DNA of 64,000 bases from Angiostrongylus vasorum (Eukaryota > Nematoda > Chromadorea > Rhabditida > Metastrongylidae). Under the pieces are notes generated by a model. That model saw only the letters and a list, made by a program, of their open reading frames with translations. It searched no databases and was not told the origin of the DNA. This document shows, piece by piece, positions 11,753 through 23,500 of this stretch (positions are counted from its first letter, which is position 1; each line of letters starts with the position of its first letter). The stretch spans positions 124,001 to 188,000 of the forward strand of contig JADANN010000333.1 of NCBI GenBank assembly GCA_018806985.1, written 5' to 3'. The position numbers and the translations under genes were made by a program.

Positions 11753-12714
11753 CTTCATTTATACACTCGTTATCAGAAACCGAGAGCCAATCGTTATGAA
11801 TAGTAGTGGAGTTTGTCATCTCCCGCATTCAAGGAAGACGACGATTTCTGATGGTTTTAATTTTATAAGGCATTCCAGATGGAAATGTCGTATCTGTGCG
11901 AAGTTCTGGCAGAGGATATCCTTTATGAACCTTGAAGCTCAACATAAAATTCTACAACGTGGATACATTGTTCATTCACTGACCGTTCCAACGTACTCAT
12001 CTTACATACTAATCTAGTCTTGTTATGAAGTACTGATCTTTGTTTTTTATAAGACACCATTTAAAAAAAAGTCTCCCCTGTGAACTACCTTTATTAATCC
12101 TAGTATTCATGTACACTAATTTTATATTGATAGCATCAACGCCGCTAGACTTCACAGTAGCCGCTTCATCACAATCGTTGGTGCGAGTGACTGTTTTGGT
12201 CGGAGTTGTGTTTGTGCAGTGCATATCCCAAACACTTGAAAAGCTAAGGGTGTATACGGCTACGATGGGAAGGACAACGACAAAGACAGGTCAGCCAAGA
12301 AGGAAAACGCTCCTTCTATAATGATACAGAATAAAACTTTTACTAAGGATAAGAGATTCTATTCATTGGATCTACTGACAACTGACAACTCGCTGCGTCC
12401 GTAATGATGTATCAAGTCAATGCTTTTTTCTACCATCTTAAAGTTATGTGATATTAATTTGTTGACACCGGAGGGATGAAGGGCTTGATATGACCATGGT
12501 GCGTGATCCAACCAAGAACCATATGCATGTTATAACACATTAAGTAGCTGGGCTACATATCTCCCTCGGAAATCGTGGGCACGGTAAAGCGAGATAGTAA
12601 GGGATCTAAAAGACAGAAATAAAATTATGTAAAGAAGTGAGAGAGAGGAAGAGAGAGTATTGCATTGACGAAAGTTTTATAATACCGAAAACCTAGACTT
12701 TTGAGCACACTGGA
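11753..12714. other. intergenic spacer with a possible SINE C head fragment
   Basis: Mostly unrecognised. At about 12460-12560 a short stretch (GACACCGGAGGGATGAAGG) matches the inner part of family C and is probably a truncated antisense copy. The plus-strand open frame at 12040-12321 is hydrophobic in part but has no splice context or recognisable family. Confidence 0.4.
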
Positions 12715-12930
12715 GGTGCGTCTAGCGCAATGGTTAGGGTTGCCCTGCAATACACATTGAGTCTTACATATCTCAGTGTGGGAAAACTGGAACCAGACTT
12801 CTCGAAGACCATAACAACAACCGTTTAATACATTGGCAGGGCACTATAAGTCACTTATCGATTCACATATCTTCGCTATGCTTTATGAAGCCGAATGCAC
12901 AGCGCATCCCTTAAGGATTGTTTTACGCCG
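12715..12930 (+). repeat. family C SINE, internally deleted, sense
   Basis: The tRNA-like head (GCGTCTAGCGCAATGGTTAGG) and the tail (CCGAATGCACAGCGCATCCC) of family C are present in the plus orientation, but the copy is shorter than the other members and diverged in its middle. Confidence 0.6.
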
Positions 12931-15487
12931 GAAGCTTCATCCTTTTTGTTTTATTGAGTGCGTTGAAAAGGGATTTAGAATGGCCATCTACTCTCTCATA
13001 AGAAACTTGTTCATTTTGGAAAAGAGGTCTAGAAAACTACATCCGAGCAATCACTAATTTCACGATGACTACCTACCTCACTGTACTAATTTGCAACATC
13101 AGTCGGGATAATGAAGGAACTCGTCAAGAATCATCAAAAAACCGGTACCGATTTATTGCTGAACATAATTTTATACATAACAAAAAAACGACCTTCCGTA
13201 GAAGCCTGTATGTTTCTGAAGATTAGGAAGACATGATTCCAAAAGTTGTATTTCTGAATGGCCTTAGTCAATGCTCTGACGTCCTTTGTACCAGTATCTC
13301 TCGAACGCTTTTGCCTCCTAATCCATCCATTTTGTCCACCCTAAAAAGGAGCTGTAGTGGTTAGCCAGTCTTAGCCGCTAGCGGGCAAGTAGTTGTTCAT
13401 ATGAGGAAAAGAAAGGATATGCCTTGAGAGACAGAAAGCAAAAGAGAGGGGAGAGAGATGGAGGTAAGCGGCAATACAACGCTGTGTTTACTCGGTTTGA
13501 ATGGGTGCTACTCACAGCCAATTAGACAAGTCGTACGTGCTCGTGGACCGTACGGAAATGTTACGCTAACGCTAACAAAAGCTATATGGCATCTCGTTCT
13601 CTCACATATATGAAAGAATATGTGTCATCCATCCCAAGCTATTTACTTAACTAATATGCCAGGAGGATCATGTCCTTAGCAAATGTTCCATCCAATAGAT
13701 GGAATAGAAAATGGAAGTCCAGTAGAACCGAACAAACTTGACAGAATTCCGTAAGTTGTGCACGATGTCCAGAAATGATTAGATACCGGCTGTAGATAGT
13801 TAACTCTGAAGCAAGTCAACATTTCATGTATAGACCGCGATGATACACTGCTGTCCATGTACTCATCTTTGAAGAGCGTTTTTTAAAGTTTCTTTAACTT
13901 CGTTTGTTGAAGAATAATGAATTGTAAAAAACAACGGACGATATTTAACTGTCACTTTCTATTAACATGGCTATATCAACCTCTGCAATTCAATTTTAAT
14001 GGTTCATCATTAAGAGGAAAAATACACAACGTGCTCCAGATGGGGGTAGTCTGGGAAAAGGTGAGTAAAGATCGTTGAAAAGGAGGCATTTTAAAAACCT
14101 GTGCTGTATTCATTGTTAGGCCTGTTCCTAAGCTTGAAACTATTCCGGGAATTCTAGATCTTCAAACATATCTACTCCCTATCTACTTCCAACATATCTA
14201 GTAACCTACTCCGTTTATAGTCAACGCTAGTCTTCTGTTAACAAGAAAAATGAAATCCTTAGTCCTCTTAACTCTTTCAAGTATACGTACTTATTTAAGA
14301 ACGTTAATCTCTGAGCATTTTTCTCAGCTGTTTTCCGAGTTTTATGTATCAGAACTTAAATATCAGAATTCAACCGCTGCTTCACAATTTCTCATAATTT
14401 TTTTCTTATTTTGACCGTATTTCTACATTTGGCGAAAACTTTAAGGAGGTTCAACAAACATCACTCAAGACGTCGACTATTAAAAAAAAGTAACTTGCTA
14501 CTTTTACAAATACGACTAGAAAGGGCCATGTATGGTGTTCTGAAGATGAACAATGATCACAAGGGCAACCCACATACTTTATTTACTAGTGTAGATTTAT
14601 ATGAGAACTGAATAGTTTGGAAATTATTCGGATAGTGCATGGTATCTTTGTTACGTTTGAGTTCTTGTTCTGTTTCAGAACGGTTTCTCTGTCGCCGGCT
14701 GGCTCCACATTTCCGCCTCATTTCATTTCATTTACATGTGAAAAGAGGATGAGCGACACCAGCACCAGGTGCGCCTTTTCATTCATGGTCACCATTTTTC
14801 CGTCGTTCCGCGATGTAGCTGTCATTCATGTCGCCGCGTTCGATCAGACAATTGGGAATCGACTAAGCTAAATGCCTTAAAAAGACACGGTACTAAGTTA
14901 ATCAGTGTTTATTGTTCTCTTGAAGATCTACCTTTGAAACATGCATCTCATTCATTTCATTCACGAATTTGCGGATGCAGTGAATACGAAAGAAGTACTG
15001 TAGCATCACAACCATTTGTGAAGATAATGTAAAGTAAGCGAACCAATAAGACGACTCCCAGAACTACTGAAGAAAGTAAAAGCTCGTTGAACCAGTTGGA
15101 GTTGATGGATTGATAGATATCTAGATGCTAATCGATTCAGCGGCTCTCACAAATGTCGATGAAGTTTTACTAATTGCATTCAACTCAACAAAACAAGAAA
15201 CAGTAGGTAGCATTGGTATTTAGTATAAGTAAAGCCGTCATATTAAGCGCTAAGAATGGAAAAGATGAAAGGAAAACAAATGATACCAAAAAGCCCACCA
15301 ATGTTGCATTTCCTCTTAATAATAAGAAATGTGTGCTGGTGAAAGCACGCCTTTCATCCGCCTTTATCTCCATGTTTTTTTCTTTCGTTCTCTTTTAAGC
15401 TAGGAATTATCTCATCACTTCTGCGATGGCCATAATTCTTCTACGAATTTTTATCATGATAGGGCATTATGTGAAAAGCAACCGCAA
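12931..15487. other. intergenic spacer, nothing recognised
   Basis: About 2.5 kb without a supported gene. Open frames here (13676-13858 minus, 14411-14611, 14617-14871 and 14769-15032 plus) lack start context, splice partners or recognisable motifs. A purine-rich GAGAGA stretch occurs near 13440. I see no RNA gene. Confidence 0.5.
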
Positions 15488-15750
15488 AGATGGTGAGATA
15501 TTTGTAAAATCTGGGCCACAGGCAAGATCGAACCGCCATTACCCGATTACCCTTAGCAGGCGTGTAGTTTTTACGCACCGCACCACTGAGGCTCTCGGTT
15601 TGCCTTTCGCTCAACCTGTTTTTTTACCCTAACGGTGCCATCAGCAATCACATGTCAATGGTAGGGAAAGTCTGGTCTGGATCCAAGTATTGCAAATATC
15701 TCAGGATCATTGTGGTTGTGTTTCACACGATACCCTGTCGTAAAAAAAAT
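15488..15750. repeat. family A repeat, degraded inverted pair
   Basis: An antisense arm (about 15488-15655, with ATGGTGAGATATTTGTAAAA and a degraded tRNA-like block) is followed by a short sense fragment (AAGTATTGCAAATATCTCAG, about 15685-15750). It is more diverged than the copies at 11276 or 22990. Confidence 0.6.
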
Positions 15751-16298
15751 TATAATGGACGGTAGACAAAAGTCTGTTACGATTGTTGGGATGCAGATTT
15801 ATGAATGATGTAATATTGGCCTTTTCATGCTGTAGATTTTGTAGATTAGCTTTTTTATTAGGCACACGTCTTTTCATCAATCAACGAACATACGTATTTG
15901 GTATGGAACTACGACGATATCGAACAGTTCTGTGATCCGCCCCACCAGTGCCCCCCCGTACCTGGCCATCGTCTCCACCTGTATATGTCTGCCGGCGTGA
16001 CCACGCCCATCAGGTATCCTATCCGTTCGTATTCGGCTGTTTCCGACGATATCCTACAGCCAGACTAATAACGTTATTCGCAGTTCATCAAGAGAAATTA
16101 CTATCTAGGTATTATTTTGTAACAACGCCACGCTAACAAAGTTTTATCGCTGCTTTGATCACAACTATACGCAGCCATTGACCGACTGTTTTTGCCTTTA
16201 TTAGACGTCTAGCACCTGTTGCTCAATATTCGCTTACCTATTGTACCACAATTACCAGGCCAACGACCTGGATTCGAACGCTGACCTTATGTACAAAC

Positions 16299-19200
16299 AT
16301 GTATCTGATTCTTATTACGTTTAGCATTGTATTTAACACAGTGCTAAGCGACGAACGTGAATGTGCCAGTAACATCTGCTTGAATGGTGGTACTTGTCTG
16401 ATCGACGAATTGAGCAGGAGGTTCCTATGTCGATGTCCGCCAGGACTTTCAGGGTCATTGTGTCAGGAAACGTGTAGTCTTGAATGCGCAAACGGTGTGT
16501 GCGTCAAAGGAGCCCTTGGAAACGAGCAGTGTCAATGTGCGCAAGGTACAGTATTTACTATTTTCCTAAGCACCAACTTTTACGTGGAAACCTTTAGACG
16601 AGTAAGAAACTCTCCCAAGAACTTAAATTCAGTTTTTAATGATGGACTCTATCATTTTATAGCATCTAGGACACGATGTTGTGGTGAAGAACTAACCTCA
16701 TTCTTTTGTCTACGACTCTGACATCGCATCAGATTTAACGAACATCAGTGGCCCAGTGTGTCATCGGGCAATGAACGTGATTGTACTTCCTAAGGAATTG
16801 CTCTCATATTGTTTTTAGGATAGAGAGGGGTAGAGATAATGATTATGGTGCTCCAGCGTTCCCATGTTCAGCCGTTCTTAAAAAATTACTTGTTACTCAG
16901 ATTTGCATTTCTCTTTAGAAATTATATTATTGTTATATATAAATGCTGCAAACGCATGCGATTGACTCCCACTAATGTAATACTAACAGTCATTTTTGTC
17001 ATTTCTGATTTGATCTGCAAATTTGGAACACGGTGATTTTCAAAGCACATATTGTTTCGGGGCTGGTGTATCCTAGTCATTAGAGATGACCTGCTCTACA
17101 TGCGAGGGTCGCCGGTTCGACCTCGTGCCTCAGGCAAACTATGGCCTACCCTTTTCTGGAGTAGGCAAACTGGTGCCAGAGTTCTGTGGGAAGGGAAAAG
17201 TACTGACACCGATAGGCCATCACAGGTCATTGTGTGAATAGGATATGCATCCAATCAATTCTAATCTGCGATGCGGTCGATTGTGTGGCGCATTCCTAAG
17301 AGACAAATCAATGCCGAGCGCTTTCTCCTTATCTAGTATTAAACCGTTTCGTTTTCTCATAGTTTTATGCTATTAGTTCTTATTGACGTTATTATTAGGA
17401 CCCCTCTCTTGCACTTAATACCAGTATCATTGTTATTATCATTGTTATTTTTGATCTCGTTACTAATGTTTGTTTATGAAGCCCGTCACGACACATTCCA
17501 CGATTTCCAACACTTCCACTCAATTCATTTCTATGCGACAATGGCAAAGAAGTGTTTGTATAGGTTGGGCTGTACTTGAGGATTTTGTTTTTTTTTCCCG
17601 AGTGTTGTTGAGTGCTCGTTGGGTTGATTCTCCATGTAATCCTGGGATATCTCTCCTACAGCATTCCGTGGTCTCCAACATGGTCAGTAATCCTCTTTCA
17701 TGGATCGGCGAAAGCATTTCCCAGACAAGTCTGGTTCCAATTTGCCGACCTCATACTGATGCCTGGCTTGGTTGGCATCTGCGGTGTCGAACCATTGCGT
17801 ATACTGTGTGTATTAGATTACATGTTTAAGCAATGAGCCTGCGCGCTTTTAAGGTTATCTGAGGATGCAAATTTCGTCCGAAACCTCAGATAAGGGAACA
17901 TTTCCTCTTTCAGAATAGAAGAGGGGAACATGGTTTGGAAAATTACCCTTACCATTTCGTATGAGACTTCAGCTGACTGTTTTTTGGACATCGTAACGTC
18001 TACATGATGATGACTGCCGATCTGGACGGATTATTCTCATAACTCTATAACGAATGACGAACAGGTTTCGTCAGTAACCAGTCAAATCCTCGTTGTTGCA
18101 TTTAACTGAATCAATCGCCAATTAGATTGACCGAAAGTGAATGGTCTACCAAACGACGCATGTTTAGCTTGTAAGTTACATTTCCATAAATAACAGTTAG
18201 ATTTTAATTGAGAACCACTGATTTAGGTCCATAAACTGTTGTACATTCGGAAAATCTTGTATCATTGTTGTAGAAGACAGTATAATAGTATGTAGTAATG
18301 AATTTTTTATTACTCTCTACTACAGATTTCTTGTGGAATTCTTCGTACATAGCCTTGGGGGTAGCTGTTCGAAAAATTGCCAGAGTCGTTGTCATTATGA
18401 GGGAATCCGCGTTTCAAGACAGTAAACATCCCTCCAATTAAGATTGGAAATTGGTGGAGAGCTCCGAACGGCCTAAGACGGCTATCTTGCGTTCCCAAGG
18501 AAAATTACGCCCAATCAGCTTTTAGCGCGTTGGTGAAAATAGAAATGAACTGTTTTGCAAGACATGGTCGAATCCCTTCCCGAACTTATTAGAGCTCCTT
18601 CGTGAATAACAGATGTGAAAGAACGAAACGAATTGAGAAAATCCCGGGGCCCAGAAATCATGTGAACATGGATCATCTAAGTAGTAAGTGAAATTTCCTT
18701 CATAGTTACATGATGAGCCAGAAATATAGAGTGTAGAAGTATTATAGAAATGTTGAAAAGGTCATTTCAGTATTTATTATGATTACTCTTATCAATAGTT
18801 ATTATTTATGGGCCGGATAGCACAGTGGTAGCGATGTCGATCAATACGAGCTCGGTGCTCGTTCGATCCCGCTCCGAGCTCATCAAACCCCTTATCTTTT
18901 CGGAGTCGGGAAATTGGTAACGGCCTTGTTCGGGAAAGAACGACTCTCTGCAATCCAGTTGAGAGCCCCCAGCCCGGCAATCTCAGGACTCCAGAGAGAA
19001 TCGAATCGACCAGCATTCTACGACATTCAAGATGAAATGAAAATTGTCCAGCAGTAGCCGAAGCCACACGTAAAAGTTGGAAGATCTTCATCGATGATAG
19101 ATGCGAGGAAACGAATCGAATGTGGGAAGTGCTGGGGGTCCGCACAGTAGACGTGAAGATGGGTTATATAGGAATAAAAAAAAATAAAAAAGAAATGATA

Positions 19201-20533
19201 TTTATTATGATTATTACTATTATCAGTAGTTGGTATTTGCAATGATTACTATCAGTTTATGACTATTACAGGTATGTTATTTCATCTTATGAATGGTTTT
19301 ATGGTTGTCTTCATATATTGCACCTTTCCCAGCACTATTTTAATTCTTCTGTTCCTTGCACTGTATCCTGTCTACGAAGGTTTTCAGATTTTCCTGCGAG
19401 TTTGGTTGCTATCTGAAGATTTTGCCGTTTTCATGAAGTGCCATGTTGCAAGCTCCCTGGAATAGTGCTTGAACATTCCTAGGTCTTCATTACAAATTAT
19501 CATCGGCCTTTTGCGGATCGAATGGAACTTTTTCCAAGCAATTTTGGGGACAAATTTGTTGATGGCGCAGTATACCTTTCCTACTCCTTTCCCGAAAAAC
19601 TCCAAAACTGTAATGAACGTAGTCTGCTTTCTATTGAGGATCGACCCAGATACTAAACTTAGTAGCCTTTCATTATTTTCCACTATGCGACATGATTAGC
19701 TGTATATGATGGGAATAATATAAGTGTTCATACCGTGAAGAAATGTCCATGTCTATTGTACATCACCATTTTAGATAAATCCATAAAATATTAGAAAAAT
19801 TGATAATAATTGACCGAAGACATATTAATTAATAAATTCCGGAGTCATCAAACATGAGAAAGGGTCTTAAAATCTGGTAAGTATTAGATATTCTTTAATA
19901 CTAGGTTGGTATGGAGCACTGTGCGAACTGTCAGGATCATCTCTTCAAGGATGCACGAAAACTGAAGACTGCGGTATCGGTGAAAGGTAGCTAGAACTTT
20001 TCTTGAGAACAATTTCATGCTTTTTCCACATAGAATTTACAGTTATTCAATCATAACTGTTTTGAAAACACTAACTATTACTGCACGATACGTAAATGAT
20101 ACTTTTCCAGAAAGTTCGGGTTTTCATCTTTACTTTCGCTAAATAGTGTTCTTAAGATGTATTGAAAATGATCGTGGCTTAAAAATCTGTACTGGAGATC
20201 AATGTAAGTTGCGGCCGTGTAAGAACAATGCCACTTGTGTTCTGGATAATGTGAGTTCCCTTTTTTTTCTCAATAGAGAAATGAAATACTATGAAATAGT
20301 ATGAAATACTTTTGGTTCGTTGACAACGTTTTCTATTTTGTAAGAGAAAATGATTGCATAACAAGGATCGATCCACGGTACAGATTGATGTTACATTCTA
20401 TTTCTTTTAAACCATCCATGAAAGCATGAATGTGCAAAGAACATCATCATTAGTGGAACTAATGTCACCCATCACCAGCATTCTGTTCCCTTTTTTTCCT
20501 TCCATTTTTCTTTTTCGGTGGTTATACTTACTG

Positions 20534-20571
<38 letters not shown>

Positions 20572-23500
20572 GTCTCTATTTCTTCCATTTAAATCGATGT
20601 TAATATTAACTGTAGAAGGATAACATTCGATTCTTCAGGATTCTTTTCGTTGTATATGCCCTGTTGGATTCGCCGGTAAATTATGTGGTTCTGATGTGAA
20701 CGAGTGTGAGTTGATGCCATGTCAAAATGGTGGTACGTGTATCAATATGGAGGGTTCATTTGAGTGCCTCTGTGAAAACGGATTTAGTGGTAAGTTCGAG
20801 AGAATAACTCGAAACTAAAAAGAAGGAGTGGTTCAGGGAAAACCAGTGGAAAATGAGAAACTGTTCGTTGAAGGTGCACGATGTGAAGACGTAAGCGGTA
20901 CATGCGCAATGAATCCATGCCGTAACCAAGGCACGTGCGTTGACACTAAAACCGGCTTCCATTGTGCTTGTCCATCCGGATTCGAAGGCAAGATATGTCA
21001 AGATAAGGTGCTTAAGCTTTACTTTACGCTTGTGACGTATTTTAGTATTTGTGGAATACCTACGAAGAATCATGACAAATACTGTATGTGAAAACCACTT
21101 ACCACAGTCACATTTCAAAAGGATATGCAAGAAAACGGAAGACACTAGCCCCATTTATTGTATTACTGTTTTTTTTTGTGATGGAACTCCGAAAAAGAGG
21201 AATTGGGCGTAGACTAGAAAGCCAAACTAGAGTAGCATGTTTTCACTAATTAAGGAGAAAAGAAATAGATTCTCACGGAAAGAGGGCTTCGAGAGGAGAC
21301 ATTTCTTATTAAAACGAGAGCAAAGCGTTTAATAAAACGGTTAATGCAACGTTCTAAACTGTATTTTGTTTCAGAAGACGTCTTCTATTTGTGAATGTCC
21401 CAGTCCTATGCATGAATGTTTGCTAGTGAATGGTAGTCAAACATGTACATGTCCAAAAGGACTAACGGTGAGCGATGCATTATAAAGTTGAGATACATCG
21501 CCAAAATATAAAATTCTGAAACATGTATTGAAAACATATAGTCAGTACTGAGCTAGTTTGCAGTAAATCCTCCGATTTTCAGGGTCCAAGATGTAATGAA
21601 AGTTTGGCGATCGGTTGTGACACACACCCTTGTCGGAACGGCGGAATATGTCAAAACGTTCCTAATGGATTTCGATGTTATTGCTCACCAGAGTTTGGAG
21701 GGGAAACATGTGAAGAGATAATGGAATGCCTTGTTGATGGCGATCCATGTTTGAATGAAGGTCGCTGTGTTCGTGGGTTGTCAGCTAATCACTGTGAATG
21801 TGGCTCAAATTTCACCGGTCGTCACTGTGAACGGAGTACAGTGATACCTTCATCAGGACCCTGTAGTTCGAATCCCTGTTTAAATGGAGGTATTTGTCAT
21901 GCCGATGGAATCGTTGCAGCATGTGAATGTCAGCCAGGATTTGGTGGTGCTAACTGTTCTAATCACGAGGCTGCTTCTTGTATTCCAAATCCATGTGAAA
22001 ACGACGGCGTCTGCCAATCTGTAGGAGATCCTACGGAAGGTGGATTCGTATGTGATTGTGTAAATGGCTTCCAAGGAAACTTTTGCGAGAACCCGCCATC
22101 TATGTGGGAATCGTCGGTAGAGGAAGTTACTCTGTTACCAACAATGACAGTGGGAATCCCTTCAACATCGCTTCCTATCGTCGTTGTGCCGGCGAAACCT
22201 GTTCATCCAGAGCAAATTTCATGCATTGAGTGCGTTCACTCAGACAAATGTGTCGAGTCGTCATCGGGGTCGTCACTATGCATCTGTCAACGAGGATATC
22301 AAGGACCTCGATGCGACCAGCGTGGCGACCCGTGTGACTCTACCACATGTTCTCGACCACTTATGTGTCAACCACACATCGCGTTCGATGAAGTTCGAAC
22401 CACATGTGTTTGTCCTGTTGGACGGAGTGGAACCAAATGTCAGCTGTCAACTTCCGTGTCATTTGATAAAAATAGTTTATTTATTCATCAAAGTCCAAAC
22501 GTTATGATAGGCTCTTCTTCTGCCCATTTGCCATTTACTATCACCTTTGCCATGCGAACAACTGTACCATCAGTTCATATAGTATCGGGCGAGAATATTT
22601 TTGGACAGAAATTATTCTCGGTTGCTTTGGATGAGGGTCAATTCGTAATGACATTTCAAGGAACAAAATACAACAAATTGATTCCATTTGCTATTAATGA
22701 TGGTACATGGTACACTGTACGGTTGGAGAAAAGTGAAATGGTACGTGGAACTTAATTGATTACGGGTGATTGCTGATGGCAGAGATCGATAGAACTAGCT
22801 GAGAGACAGGCAAAACGAAGGACCCGCATAGTGTGGTGGTGAGCGCGTTACTCCCCGGAAAGGGCAATAGCGCTTTCGTTCCCCGCAGCAGACACCTGCG
22901 GTCTGGAGTTTTGCAAATATCTCAGCATCATTGAAGTTATATTTTGTGATATACCCTGCCATTAAAAAAGAGTAAGAAATAAATAAAACGGTTAAGATTG
23001 TGTTTATAACTAAGGCCTCAGCTTAACTGGGTTCATTGCCGATTTGGGCTCCCCTGATCAATCCCGTTGATGGGTGATTGCTGATGGCAGAGATCGATAG
23101 AACTAGCTGAGAGACAGGCGAAACGAAGGACCCGCATGGTGTGGTGGTGAACGCGTTAGCCCCCGGAAAGGGTAATAGTGCGTTGGTTCCCCACGGCAGA
23201 CACCTGCGGTCGGGGGTTTTGCAAATATCTCAGCATCATTGAAGTAATTGACTGTTTCAGTTATTTTGTTATTAAATCGTTTAGGGTGTAATTATTTCCG
23301 TAGTAAACGAGGAAGGATATCAATTGATATTGCATTCTCTTCCTTTTACCACGCTTTTTGATGTTTTTGCGACTCGATTCGGAAAAGTCTCGGAATCCGA
23401 GTACTTGGTTGGATGTATCGCAGATGTGAACATTGGTGGTAGTGTTATTGACCTTGCAAGTTCCAGTCGTAGCACCGGCATCACTTATGGTTCGTTTTTT

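Noticed and set aside
12040..12321. 93-codon open frame with a hydrophobic stretch
   Set aside because: No splice context, no family resemblance and no sign of coding bias.
16170..16285. tRNA-like sequence on the minus strand (GTTCGAATCCAGGTCGTTGG)
   Set aside because: The B-box-like part is good, but no A box or acceptor stem can be found upstream, so it is not a tRNA gene. It may be an old SINE head next to the crumbs start.
20756..21154. 132-codon antisense open frame
   Set aside because: It is a shadow of crumbs exons with conserved EGF cysteines on the plus strand.
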